In this document: piece by piece, positions 51,748 through 64,000 of the stretch
Layout of the letters: each line of letters starts with the position of its first letter
Numbering within the stretch: position 1 is the stretch's first letter
Assembly: GCF_023078275.1 (NCBI RefSeq)
Contig: NC_062971.1
Span: 13,764,001 to 13,828,000 of the forward strand
Source of the DNA: Leguminivora glycinivorella
Taxonomy: Eukaryota > Arthropoda > Insecta > Lepidoptera > Tortricidae
Length of the DNA: 64,000 nt
Reading direction: 5' to 3'
The notes under the pieces: model-generated
Told to the model about the DNA's origin: nothing
Databases searched by the model: none
What the model saw: the letters and a program-made list of their open reading frames with translations, nothing else
Translations under genes and position numbers: made by a program

Positions 51748-54700
51748 AAACTTTTTAACAAAAAATAAAACCGCCTTCAAAAATAAGCGCGTTACAAAAC
51801 ACGGAGAAACTAAAAAGCCAAAAATAATAAACCTTTCAATTCAGATTTCTTATCGTATTGCAATAAGCTAAACATCCAAATTATAAACAAATCAATTATT
51901 TTTGTAGTCGGTACCAGACCTGTTCGTCGCCTTGCTATTGCCTGTTTGCCCCACCCAACCATACACAGGCTGATACCGACTCCAAAAATAATTGATTTGT
52001 TTATAATTTGGATGTTTAGCTTATTGCAATACGATAAGAAATCTGAATTGAAAGGTTTATTATTTTTGGCTTTTTATGAAATGAAAATGAAATGAAAAAT
52101 GAAAATGAAAATGAAAAAAATTTTATTTCAGGCGTGATCCCATAAATTTGTTAGTAAACTTAAACAACTATCCCTACTCTATATTAGTCACAATAATAAC
52201 AAAAATAAATTAAATTAAATTAAAATATAAATTAAATTAAAACACTACAACAATAAACAAATAATATTCCTAAAAATTATTTTTTTTTATTATATTTTGG
52301 AGCAACTTCTATAGGGCTCATGGAGTTTGCTCCAGCGTCTCATGAGAGGGCTGTCCATCCTGGAGACTAATGCGTTCAGGAGACCGTTGGTACCACCCTG
52401 CAATCGATACCACTGGGAACCCGCTCTTTTACGCATGATAGCATAAAAGTCGTCCGTATGGGCATCCGCGAACATCCCAGATGCGCTGCAGTACCGAGGA
52501 GGCCCATCAGTATCCTAAACGCATTATTATATTGAATACGCAGGGCGTTGTATGCTCGCTGCGTATAACTGGCCCACAGGCTGCAAGTATAGAACGATTG
52601 ACAATAAGATTTAAATAATGTGATCTTGACTTCATTACTACACTTTGCAAACCTGCGCACCAGCATGTTGCATCGAACAGCCAACGCCCTACGTTCCCGC
52701 TCCACATCTATGTCATCACTGAGAGTCTCGGTGAGCCAGTGACCCAGGTATTTAAACCGCTGTACCCTGTCCAGGACGGCGCCATTCAACTCTACAGGAG
52801 GTACTTCCTCTAGTTTCATGTTGCCTGCCCTGAAGACTAGTAACTCACTTTTAGTGGTGTTATACCTGAGCCCATGTCTCTCCGCGTAGAGCTCACATAT
52901 CCTCACGAGCCTCCTGAGCGCACTGACAGAGGGAGCCAACAGCACCATGTCGTCAGCATAACTTATATTGTTGAGACAAGTACCGCCAATGTGACACCCG
53001 ACCTTGGCGCCGGTGAGTTCCTCTATCAGTCCATCCATATACACATTAAATAAGGTTGGAGAGGTTACCCCCCCCTGCCTCACTCCACAGTCAAGAATAT
53101 ACTCGTCCGAATATACGCCTGCCCATCGCACAGAGTTGATTTGATTGCTGTACCAGTAATCAAATACCGCAATCAACTCTGCCGGGAGACTGGTCTTGGA
53201 CGACAGCTTGCTCCACAAGATGTCGTACGAGACCAGATCAAATGCTTTGGATAGGTCTAGAAAGCAGGCGTACACTGGGCTTTCCTGCTTTACATAGTAT
53301 TGGACAGTACTTTTCACACAAAATATAGCTGACTCCGTAGACACTCCCGCCTGAAAACCAAACTGAGCGTCCCTAGCTTTGTAGTGTCTACGAAGCTGGC
53401 CATCAAGAAGCCTGTCCAGCACCTTAGCCGCGATTGTCGCCAACGAGATCGGTCTGTAGTTGCTGAGGTCAGACACATCCCCCGTTTTATTTTTTATTAT
53501 AGGCACAACAGTGGTTTTCATTAGTGCACTCGGTAAGTATGAATGACTCACACACAAGTTAAATAGTAACGCGAGCACTCGCGGAAGATGTGTCCCGGCA
53601 TGTCGTAAGTGCTCAACACTAAGCCCATCATGCCCCGGAGATTTCCCAGACGTCATTGTTTTAATGACAGAGGAAACGTCATTTGCCGAGAAACGCACCG
53701 ACACTTTTGATGGACGCGTACCGAGCACTGGCATAGTCCGACCCAGCGAAGACTTGACCTGAAAATGTTGTTTAAACAAGTTGGCTATATCAGTGGGCTC
53801 ACACTCACCCGCAACGCTCACAGGCAGGCTAGGTCTCAAATTAAGCTTACCCGTTTCTTTCCAAAATTTACTAAAATTTTTTGCTGAGTGGAGAGTCGAA
53901 ATAATATCCATTTTGATCTTTTGTTGATTATCTTGACACCACTTCAGCTTACTTTTGAAATGCTTTCTTGACTCATACATTTGTTCATAAATGTGCCCAC
54001 TGGCAGGCCTATTAAACGCAATCCACTGCTGAAAGTATAACCTTGCCTGGCTGTGAGCATCTTTCACATATTTATTCCACCCCGTAACGTGTTTATAGCG
54101 TAGATTCTTAGTACTTAATGTTCTAGATAGAAAAGCCGCCTCACTTAACGAAGAAATTATATTATTATACAAACTATCCAAATGTTGTCTATGATCTAGA
54201 GAATTACACATATTATCACAGCAATTAATAAAAATGTTAGGAAAATTAATATTTTTCAATTTCAAATTACATAAGTCAGTATATTTATCTATTTGTTCAG
54301 GCGTTCGCTCACCCCACATAACATCATTTTTATTACAATTAACACTACAATTTCGCTTAGGCACTATAGAATTTATATTATAGCTTATTTCTAGCGGATA
54401 GTGATCTGACCAATAAACATCATGACCTTTACATTCATAATACCCTGCCACGCAGACTCTGTTACTAAGCAATGATCAAGCCAACGCCGGCAATCATTAT
54501 GCGCATCGCTTACAAAAGTGTACGTGTCAGAGTTAATTCCAAGGAATTCTAAATCTACACATCGGAAGCTTTGCTCAGAGCAAAAGCTCAGGAGCTCATT
54601 GGCAAAAAGTCCGCCAGGGTGAGCATTAAAATCTCCTAGGACTATGGCTGATTCGATATCATGACTACTTATAATGGCACTTATCTCACTCAGGCATTCT

Positions 54701-54999
54701 GTAAACTCCGTTAGATTTTCCACTGAGTTAGTAGGCATATACACTGAAAAAACCAATAAACCGCGCTCACCCATGCCAACCTTTATCGCTGTTATCCGTA
54801 CACTTTCACATGTTATCACTGACACTATAGGGAAATCACGTTTACGCCAAAGTAGTGCTACTCCTCCATAGGGCCTTCCCCTCAGTACCTCCACCGAAGT
54901 ATCCACCGCAGATTTACCCGTGTACCCAAATTTTTAGTTTCTCCGTGTTTTGTAACGCGCTTATTTTTGAAGGCGGTTTTATTTTTTGTTAAAAAGTTT
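51748..54999. mobile_element. Fold-back element with about 166-bp arms, right arm split by a LINE
   Basis: The left arm is 51748-51913 (AAACTTTTTAACAAAAAATA, GCGCGTTACAAAACACGGAG, TTATCGTATTGCAATAAGCT). Its reverse complement is found in two parts, 51976-52077 and 54932-54999, on either side of the LINE. The loop 51914-51975 is GC-richer. TTTTTA at both LINE borders is a probable target-site duplication. Confidence 0.85.
52078..54931 (-). mobile_element. Non-LTR retrotransposon with endonuclease and reverse transcriptase, two frameshifts
   Basis: 54906-54391 encodes an EEP-type endonuclease lacking its N-terminus (VVLGDFNAHPGG-like IVLGDFNAHPGG, then LDHCLV). 54472-52376 continues with the endonuclease's SDHYPLE and an RT: GKSPGHDGLSVEHLRHAG, LSNYRPISLATIAAKVLDRL, CFLDLSKAFDLVSYDIL (motif A), GVRQGGVTSPTLFNVYMDGL (motif B), ISYADDMVLLAPS (motif C). 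A frameshift separates the endonuclease pieces at about 54440, and a second near 52490 moves the C-terminus into FADAHTDDFYAIMRKRAG ending at 52290. The 3' tail on the minus strand is a run of TTTTCAT units (52078-52120). 5'-truncated and inactive; clade not assigned. Confidence 0.92.
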
Positions 55000-57299
55000 A
55001 TTTATTTGTTGATTTTTAGTGGTTCCTAGTGATATTATATGTATCAGTCCGAATACATGTACAGTAGTGAAAGGATTATCCTTTAACTCCTAACCATTGA
55101 GGAGTTGACCTTCCATCATCAGCTCAGCCACATAAAATTATTACCATCAGACGTAAATACTGGTGTACCTTTGAAAAATAGACTAAAAACATTACATGTG
55201 CCTATAACATTTGAAGAGTTCCCTCGATTTCTCCAGGATCCCATCATCAGACCCTGACTTGGTGCCAATGGGACCATCTCGGGGTTATACCGGTTCGATC
55301 AAAAAAAAAATTTTGAAAATCGGTCCACGATTCTCGGAGATATCGAATAACATACATACAAAAAAAAAAAAAAAACATTCAGTCGAATTGAGAACCTCCT
55401 CCTTTTTTGAAGTCGGTTAAAAAGGCTTCTGATATGAGATTTGTAATAAGTTTAGTTGTCATAGTTTAAGAACAGATGAGACAGACATATGCAATGACAA
55501 TATAATACTGCACGTGTTTCGTGAGATGTCAAATCATCTCATACAATTTACCGCTCTAAGGCAACTAAGGTAGGGTTTGTTATTGCACTTTAATTACATA
55601 TTAATGATTTCTAGCCCGTAAGATATATATTTGCTTTAACAATGGATATATAATTATGCGAGTGAAAGTGTAATTTAGATTTTTATAAGGAAACAAATAT
55701 TTTTAAGCGACCCGATCAGATATTTATACGAATAAGGACCCTCCCACATCTACCGTCTCGCGATCGTAGCGTCGGGCCAACTGTATGGCTAAGCCGCGCC
55801 GACGCGACGCGGCGTCTTTTTCCATACAGTTGGCCCGACGCTACGCTCGCGAGACGCTAGAAAGAGAGACTATGTTTTTGCCGGTCACGAAGCATCACAA
55901 TTTTTTGCCGGGAATATGTCGTCATATACTTATGGCCTCTATAGAGAATCGGATATATTGTCACGGCCGTTCATAGTCATATACGTATGCTGGTGACTGT
56001 TCCATGAACATCTGGTCTAGTTGAATGGAGAAGTGCCATTCAAGACGAGCGTTACTTTCTAAACAACGATGAACTTACGGTTACTTACGTGTTCATGGTA
56101 TGCACAGGGTAATCTCTAATGAAATTAAAACTTTTTTATATAAAAATTTGAACCAGAAGCACACCATACGGAATATTGTATTTAATAAATAGGTACTTAT
56201 ATACCCGCCCGCATTTCCCTTTCTTCTATTCTAAGTAAGAATCGATTAATAAGTATCTAAATATGTAAAAATAAATTAAATTATAATTGTTTACATACAA
56301 CCTGGTTGACAGAATTTGACGTAGGTGCTGTCATATATATTTTTAAAATAACGTACTGTTAATACCAGCGTAATGAAAACTTATTCCAATGAGTAAAAGA
56401 AAACATGAAACTCTTTTCAATTTAACCGAACTAGAATGAAATCATTTATACTCATTCGGTTGTGTTCGTTATTTTCTTTAATAATGTGATATATTTTTAT
56501 TTATTTTTGATGCACAAGCCATGCACCTTTACACTTTAAATGAGATTGGATCTCCACCTGACATTATCGACTTACCCTATTTATTTTGAGCACAGTTTTA
56601 CACTGGTATAGTTTTTCGTGTACGTACACGATTTTCTGTCAAAATATTTGTCAAATTTAATTGTCAACGCGGAGCGACCGGCGACACGTCTGCCTCCGAT
56701 GAGCCGCTCACGGCATCTAATCGAAAGGAGAATTCTGACAGCAATGGCGAATGTATGGAAATTTTACGATAGTTTAAATTTAAGGTAAAATTTCTTTGTT
56801 GCCTTTGAGAGGAAAAATATAAAAAACCTCAAAACTTGTAGTCCATTTATCTGGCTTTCAGAATCACATAATGTTATAACTAGAGTATTGAATTTTTTTA
56901 ACAAAGTTTACTAAACGGCGACATACGTTTTTCTCATTTTAGGTCAACTTTGTGTGGGTTTAGTTATTACACCGTTAATAACTGGAGATTGTGAATAGTC
57001 AAAAGTTGTAGACACACTCTTTAAGATAATAACTACATTTATTTTATTTCATTTAATTTAGAAATGTGAGCAGCATTTGTTAAACGCCGAATGCACTTTT
57101 CGAGGATTTCGTACGACCCCCTCTTAACGTCATGGAAAATGTGTGTACTTTTTGGTTCTAGTTCTAGTAACTGTTTGGGGGCGCTGCCGTCATTGACAAT
57201 CTTCATAATAAGAATCGTACCTCAATTTTTTAGCGACACCTATTAAATACTATCATAACTACACCGATGATACCTACAACCGGCCCATACTACCTACTA
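55000..57299. other. Non-coding with repeat pieces
   Basis: 55211-55430 is the family with GAGTTCCCTCGATTTCTCCA, CGGAGATATCGAA and TTGAGAACCTCCTCC, ending GAAGTCGGTTAAAAA (same family as 7345-7545). 55755-55856 is a hairpin (TCTCGCGATCGTAGCGTCGG and CCAACTGTATGG, inverted as CCATACAGTTGG and CCGACGCTACGCTCGCGAGA). The rest shows no gene. Confidence 0.6.
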
Positions 57300-57556
57300 C
57301 GACCGGTCTGGCCTAGCGGGTAGTGACCCTGCCTGCTAGGCCGGGACGGGTTCGAATCCCGGTAAGGGAATTTATTTGTGCGAATGAGTACAGATATTTG
57401 TTCCTGAGTCATGGATGTTTTCTATGTATATAAGTAGGTATTTGTATATTAAATATATCGTTGTCTGACTATCCACAACACAAACTTTCTTAAGCTTACC
57501 GTGGGTGGGACTCAGTCAATCTGTGTAAGAATGTCCTATAATATTTATTTATTTAT
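57300..57556 (+). mobile_element. tRNA-derived SINE, full length
   Basis: Starts CGACCGGTCTGGCCTAGCGG, B box GGGTTCGAATCCCGG at about 57348, body TGTTCCTGAGTCATGGATGT, tail CAGTCAATCTGTGTAAGAAT ending in (TTTA)n. Same family and length as 18225-18492. Confidence 0.88.
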
Positions 57557-58155
57557 TAAATTTATTTTTTCAAAATGTGTATTGACGTGATATCATCCAT
57601 CACCATTAAAATATGTCATTTGTTCTTATAAAAAATAAAAAAAATATTTGGGGAAAATATGATTTTTGCAATTTCCAGGCTGCGAAACAGCGCCATTTAG
57701 TTTTATCCCTAAAAGGCCCATACATTTCAGGGGTACACTTTTTTGTATGGACTTTGTTAGTCCCGTCCTTGCTTTCACTAAACAACTAATGTCATTTTCC
57801 GTGACGTTTAAGATATCGAGTACGTATTCTAAATCTCATGGTTGTGGTTCTAGTGTTGGAAACTTGTCGGACTTGTTCAAGTGCTTTCAGCGCCCCATTA
57901 TAATCGTCGCGAGCATTCAGAACGATTCTTATAAAGTGAACGCATACATTGTTGAATGAACTTTTAAGTAGGTATCCGAGCTTTTCAATAAATCTCGAAA
58001 CTACTAAATATAATGATTCCTATTGTATAAATATACTCCTATTTGTCTCGTCTTAGTGTCTACTTTGTTATTTTCTAGAAGTATTTTAGTATTTTCGTTA
58101 GCGTGTTTATACTGACCCTACTGACAGCTCGTCAAAAAAAGTAGATATGGAACCA
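57557..58155. other. No gene supported
   Basis: Contains a 97-residue plus-strand ORF (57666-57959) without recognised features; its start overlaps repeat-like text (AGCGCCATTTAGTTTTATCC, TTTTTTGTATGGACTTTG). Confidence 0.4.
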
Positions 58156-58672
58156 TTTTTAGGGTTCCGTAGTCAACTAGGAACCCTTATACTTTCGCCA
58201 TGTTTGGCCGTCCGTCCGCAGATAATCTCAGTAACCGTTAGCACTAGAAAGCTGAAATTTGGTACCAATATGTATATCAGTCACGCCGACAATGTGCAAA
58301 AATAAATCGTGGAAAAAATGATTTATTAGGATACCCCCCCTACACGTAAAGTGGGGAGAATGATTTTTTTTTAGTTCAACCCTAACGTGTGATATATTGT
58401 TGGATAGGTATTTAAAAATGAATAGGGGTTTACTAAAACAATTTTTCTACTTGTCGACTGTAATCTGTCTAGATCTAGATCTAGATCATAGATCTTTATG
58501 AAAACTTTCTAGGAAAATTATTTTGAGCTGAAAAAAATAAGATATACATAGCGTTGCCCGAGACATATAATAAAATAAGTGACTCAATAGTTGCCACTAC
58601 GGAACCGGTGGCTCCCCTATTACACTGTTGCCAGCGTTGCCTTTGAGACGCTCTTGGGCGGTTTTTTTTGTC
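58156..58672 (-). mobile_element. AGGGTTCCGTAG-type repeat, diverged copy, minus orientation
   Basis: Starts TTTTTAGGGTTCCGTAGTCA and ends GCTCTTGGGCGGTTTTTTTT. The (GTCC)n tract is only two units. An internal deletion removes the ATAATCGCTCC part. Confidence 0.85.
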
Positions 58673-61600
58673 ATTTCAATTTCAATTTACAATGTAATAC
58701 CTATACGTTAATATTCCATCTTAAGAGTTAGTAAAGCGTAACTTAAGCAATCTGAGCGGTAGCGGGAAACCCCAATAACTTATACGAATAAAAGATTTAA
58801 ATAGCTATTATTGAACATTTATTCGTTCAAGTTCTGACCGAATGAATAGTATTCGAGCCACTGTATGTTAGAGTGTATATAAAATAGGGTAGCGTGATTG
58901 TATGGCAAACTTTTTTTACAGCAGGTAATTACATATTGGTGTTACTTTACCGAGATAAAACTAGAACAGCAAGTACCTACTTGTTTTAAATAGCGCGTCT
59001 TCTTATCTACAAAATCAATTGACGACAGCCCGTGACGTAGTGATATTACAAGTACACAAGCAGACGCTACTTCGGCTTTATATCATCAGGAATTTTACTT
59101 CCGAAACTTTAAAAAAATTGAGACATTTAGATATTCTTCCGTATTATTCCGAGGTTTTTAAGCCAGCACATGCAGAGGCAGCACCGGCCAGGGTATCCTG
59201 GTAATTAGCCAAGATGAAAATCATAGATATACCATTGCTAAACGACATTTAAAAAATTATATCAGGGTAATCAGGGTACGAAGCCAAATGCACAAACGCT
59301 TACGCCAATATCGTTTTCGTAGACTGCATTTCGATCGTCGTCTAGCGTCAACGTTTGTCATTCGGCTAGGCTGGCTGGATAAGTCGTGGGTATTTGCATT
59401 CATTGTTCCAGTATTTTGCAAGCTACTCGTTCAGGTTTTAAACTCGCGATTGATAGATAGTAGACAAGAGCAGTCCTAAAAAACGAAACATTATTTATTT
59501 ATTACCAGTTATTAACAACATGCCGAATTGCCGAGGTTCGGGAAAAATATTATATTATGTTGATTATGATTAAATATAAATTACGTTTGTGTGCTACATG
59601 CATAGATGTGGGGTTTCATGCCGAAGAGGTATTTAAGCTGTGTATAAATGCTGATGGAAAACAACAATTATGATTATGTCAAAGTCTTATAAAGTAGAGC
59701 TCGTGTAACAACCCCCAATTGCCTGCGATCGAGCCAAGTTACTATCTATTAACTTGTGGAATTGAACAAAAACAATTACTATTGTTCTACGTTCATTAGT
59801 TTTTCAATATCTTTAAGAATATACATAGGTATATTTAACTTAGGTCATACATGAGAATAAAGTCAAATTAAATATAACAAAACGAATCAAAAATACCAAC
59901 TCTTGGTAAGTTCATTCTAGTTCGTTTTAATTTACCTAATAATTGCATAAAATAAGCAGCCTGATCTAAATAAATAAATATGAGTGTAATTTTTTTTAAA
60001 TAGTTACTAGAAATTTTATTGGTGAAATAACCATACCTATTAATATTTATTTTTATTTTTTGTGTAGTGACTAAATGAATATACCCACAGAATAGACAAT
60101 TTGTATTCTAGTATTTTAAAATGTATCCCACCAAGAAGTTATGCTGGTACTAATGAAGGGGACTAGGGATAGGGTGTTTCAACCTACGATGCTGCGCGAT
60201 TGTGCCATTGCAATTCAACAGTTGGTCGGCCGTAGCGACAGCAAAAAATATTTCTATCAGTTTTATATTGGTCTTTATCTTTTGTTCAATGCTAGGGAGT
60301 CAGTGAGTAGTAGTAACACTAGTAATTCAATTTCATATCTTTGATAAATATTGGACTGAAAGACCCCGGAAGAACATCTTTTTATTCTCTGCGGTGCTTC
60401 GCTGAAGCTAGGCCGTCACGTTTTGGTTAGGCAATTTTGGAACAAAACGTTTTAAAAACATTTGCACTTTAAATGTGCTATTGCACCCTGCCTGCTACGC
60501 CGCGTCCCGAGTTCGAATCGGTAAGGGCATTTATTTGTGTGATGAGCACAGATGAGTTATAGAAAAGTCGTTCTCCCCTCAGTCAATCTGTGTAAGAATG
60601 TCCTGGGAAGAATGAAATTTCTTGTACCGTACTTAACTTTTTTACATCTATTTACATATTTTTTACATTGCGAGTGTGATGAAAAACATTGTGTGTAACT
60701 TGGGGAGTATGAATATTACTAACTCGAGTCTTTAAATCGCTCCGGCAAGCCGTCGCGATTAAACTTACTCTCGTTAGTAATATTCAACTTCCTCCCCTTG
60801 TTGCACAATGTACTATTATTATAGCCTCGTAACGCTTAGCATACAAAACTTTTGCTAGGGAATTTTGATTCTTGTAGCACTTGAAATGCAGTCGAGTTTC
60901 ATTTGTTCGAAAAAAATTAGAAACAAAAGAAATGCAATTTTATTTGTTTACACGAAAGTTAAAATTCCATTGAAACCAAATGTACATCTGAATGTATATT
61001 GGGCGGCAAGAGGGTAGGTAAATTTTCACCTAACAGCCTATGAAATTGATCCTGTCCGCTGAAAAGCCTTTAATTACATAATAAATGTGCTTAGATTATT
61101 GAATTAAAAAACCTAACTTAAATATTACAACACAGTCAAAACCTATTATACCAGATCAAAACTGTTAATAAATTAATTTCAACCAAGTACCTAAGTGTAT
61201 GAACTCAAGGAAAGAGTAAAGGCAAAGAAAACAAATAGAGTTCGTAAAGTGATTAGTATTTAACAGAACAAGAACATTATAAAAAGCTAGCATTCTGGTT
61301 ACGCAAGCCAATTCACCATTATGTATTAAGGCAGTTAAAATGGGCTGTAACTCTTTCCAAATATAATTTTAAATAAAGTATTTCATTTAGTATCATTGAC
61401 AATGTTTAATCTTCTGGAGCTATCTACTGTAAGCTTATAACATATTGTTTCCATACCTTTTGCGTGAGATATAACCCTACAAGTAGGTATATCAACGAAC
61501 TCCAAAAATATCGGATTTGAAGACTCGCTTCTGCTAACGCTCCAGCTCGGCTGTATATAAGACTAGCTTCGCCCAGCGTCGACATCATAACATCCCTGGC

Positions 61601-62227
61601 TGTCAACCGACTCACTATCGTAAACAGCACCCATGTAATGAGTGGACAGCGCGCAAACAGGTCAGTGGTTCATACTTAGTTGCCATTTTACATCTTTGTA
61701 TCTAGGAATCGTGGATAATTGGATAAGGATTTCAAATTTTATTCCGGAAGAAAATATTGTTTTGTGAAAACCAACTGGATAAAACGCGATTAGTCGAATG
61801 ATTAACTATATAGAATAATTGATTAAAAAATGAAACTTAACTTTTTAATTTTTTTTTAAAGAAAGATGGAAAAATGCACACCTGCGAGTGACCTTTTGGA
61901 CTATAGAGGTCCTATCAAAATGGTCACTGGTTCAAGGCCTGCTGAAGGTGTAATTTTCTCTATTTCATCCTTTAAGTTAAAAAATTGTAATAGGTATCGT
62001 TCTCAGAAGTTATTGCTTGATAAAAAAAATGTTAATAATATATTTTTGGGGTAACAAATATTTCAATAATTTAAAACAACCTCTATTGAATTTATCTTTG
62101 AAAAATCAATGGTTTACAATATAGGTTGGTTTAGAATAAATCAATGGTTAATATAGGAACAAAATACTAATAAATTTCAGAAGTGTAAATAATTATTAAC
62201 TTGATATTTACTGCCGATCTCATTTTT
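58673..62227. other. No gene supported; SINE and repeat fragments
   Basis: 60476-60605 is a deleted tRNA-SINE (CTGCCTGCTACGCCG, GAGTTCGAATCGGTAAGGGC, CAGTCAATCTGTGTAAGAAT). 59285-59400 repeats the CGTCTAGCGTCAACG family of 40.4 kb. A 68-residue minus-strand ORF at 61424-61630 (RLTARDVMMSTLGEASLIYS, YFWSSLIYLLVGLYL with a hydrophobic end) is not recognised and could be an exon or chance. Confidence 0.45.
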
Positions 62228-62790
62228 AGGGTTCCGTAGTCAACTAGGAACCCTTATAGTTTCGCCATGTCTGTCTGTCCGTCCGTCCGTCCGTCCGTCC
62301 GTCCGTCCGTCCGTCCGTCCGTCCGCGGATAATCTCAGTAACCGTAAGCACTAGAAAGCTGAAATTTGGTACCAATATGTATATCAATCACGCCGACAAA
62401 GTGCAAAAATAAAAAATGGAAAAAAATGTTTTATTAGGGTACCCCCCCTACATGTAAAGTGGGGGCTGATATTTTTTTTCATTCCAACCCCAACGTGTGA
62501 TATATTGTTGGATAGGTATTTAAAAATGAATAAGGGTTTACTAAGATCGTTTTTTGATAATATTAATATTTTCGGAAATAATCGCTCCTAAAGGAAAAAA
62601 AGTGCGTCCCCCCTCTAACTTTTGAACCATGTGTTTAAAAAATATGAAAAAAATCACCAAAGTAGAACTTTGTAAAGACTTTCTAGGAAAATTGTTTTGA
62701 ACTTGATAGGTTCAGTAGTTTTTGAGAAAAATACGAAAAACTACGGAACCCTACACTGAGCGTGGCCCGACACGCTCTTGGCCGGTTTTT
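62228..62790 (-). mobile_element. AGGGTTCCGTAG-type repeat, complete copy, minus orientation
   Basis: AGGGTTCCGTAGTCAACTAG, a (GTCC)n tract at 62277-62325, AAGTGGGGGCTGATATTTTT, ATAATCGCTCCTAAAGGAAA and finally CACGCTCTTGGCCGGTTTTT. Nearly identical in reverse to 41461-42046. Confidence 0.88.
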
Positions 62791-64000
62791 TTTTGTTTAG
62801 TATATTACCCGTACTTAAATATAAAAAATCTATAATACCTATTTGCCTACTAGTTTGATATCAAACATTTGCGTTGAGTACTTTATACTTAAATAATTAC
62901 CTACGTAAATATATTATATTCGACACTAAATATCATAGGTGCATTTTAACTAGATATTAACTTTTTAATATATAATACAAATCCAGTGAAAAAGAAATCC
63001 CGTTAAGTTTACACAAATTTGGATGTTTGACTAAAGCGTCTATGACATATCGAGTTTGAACTTTTTATTGCTATTTCTTCGCGTCGAACTTGTTAATCGT
63101 ACTTCAAGGTGCAAGTTTATGCACCTTCCTTTCAGTGATTTTTATTATTCGGAAGTGACTTAGAGTTCGTCTAAATTTGTACGGATAGAAATAGGAATTA
63201 CTCCATTTAATATTCTTAGCATCGTTTGAAATTGGTGCAAAACAAAGATTTCAATTCATTTATTTTTTAATATTACATATATTTACAATATTTTAGATTA
63301 ATTTATCGATCGTCAAGTGGGAAATAATTTGATTATGATAGGACCTATTTTTGAGTAGAAATAAAATTATGAAGTAGCCATAAAATTAAAATATAGTCAC
63401 CTACAGTATACGCACAGTTACATTTTCTAGAACCTATTTACAAAATGTTTCCATGTTGTCTTTGTGAAATACAGCATTTAAGCGTGGATCAGAAATCATT
63501 TCAAAGTACAAATCAAAACTTTGCGTTATTTTTTATATTAGTATTTGTATGTAGGAAGGTAACTAACTGATTACATATTTTTGGATACTCTGGAATAGTT
63601 GCTTAAGTAAATATTTGTGCTCCGTATTTTTTAAAAGCAATATTAATATCATCATGCTTCTATTCGCAAAATTGAGTTATATGTAGGTATAGGCAGAGTA
63701 TCTACGTGAAACTACTAAAGTAACAGTGCCATTCTTAGCAATTAAGGGGTTAAAAGAAAACGAAATAGTGATATTGCAGTGACATGTTGCTAGCCCATCG
63801 CCCATAACATAATTTAACCCATATCCCATAGTCAACTTCTAAGACACCCAAGGCAAGAAGGGGCAGTGAAATTCTTAATCCGTCACCACACGGGCCAAAT
63901 CATATAATTGAGATAGTTTACACTGAGTTGATATATAAATTGCGTTAATAATATTTATTTCTATTTAACAATACATAATAAGTAAAAACAATAAAAGCCT
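62791..64000. other. No gene supported
   Basis: AT-rich. 63690-63900 is a diverged copy of the repeat at 19555-19835 (GCAATTAAGGGGTTAAAAG, TATTGCAGTGACATGTTGCT, CCGTCACCACACGGG). Nothing else is recognised. Confidence 0.5.

Overview
The window looks like nuclear DNA of a moth or butterfly. It has short, intron-split genes buried in AT-rich, repeat-dense sequence, and several repeats are of types widespread in Lepidoptera: tRNA-derived SINEs, RTE-type LINE tails, and the dispersed repeat ending in AGGGTTCCGTAG with an internal (GGAC)n tract. No operons, CRISPR arrays or prokaryotic genes are visible. The species cannot be named from the sequence alone.

Only two host genes can be supported, both on the minus strand. 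(1) The orthologue of C2CD5/CDP138, a C2-domain protein of membrane traffic, starts at 24578. Ten coding exons can be traced by homology and phase-compatible splice sites, ending at 1946. They give 1383 codons, and the gene runs off the left edge, so its C-terminus is outside the window. Its sixth exon (13318-16033) encodes a Ser/Asp/Lys-rich linker of about 905 residues, far longer than the matching part of the vertebrate protein. (2) The COMMD4 orthologue, a COMM-domain/Commander protein, lies 1.9 kb upstream. Four exons (30795 to 26501) splice in phase and cover nearly the whole protein; the very short first coding exon was not located with confidence.

Layout: 1-24578 is C2CD5 with repeat-filled introns. 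24579-26500 is intergenic. 26501-30795 is COMMD4. 30796-33040 is a LINE reverse transcriptase plus a repeat fragment. 33041-64000 shows no recognisable host exon and is a patchwork of transposons: a hAT-like element with CTCATAAA target duplication (37622-39424), a 1.64 kb fold-back element with AAAAAAAC target duplication whose arms are 90-bp/30-residue repeats (44760-46397), a piggyBac-like element in TTAA (47875-49017), a fold-back element split by a LINE (51748-54999), and several copies of the AGGGTTCCGTAG repeat.

The observations most worth checking are these. Pieces of coding exons in both genes, each with its splice donor, have been duplicated into the adjacent intron (COMMD4 exon 2, about five times; C2CD5 exon 2, once). 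C2CD5 exon 10 lies between inverted repeats. The fold-back element at 44.8-46.4 kb keeps open frames in both arms. All functional statements are by family homology from reading the sequence; no database search was run.
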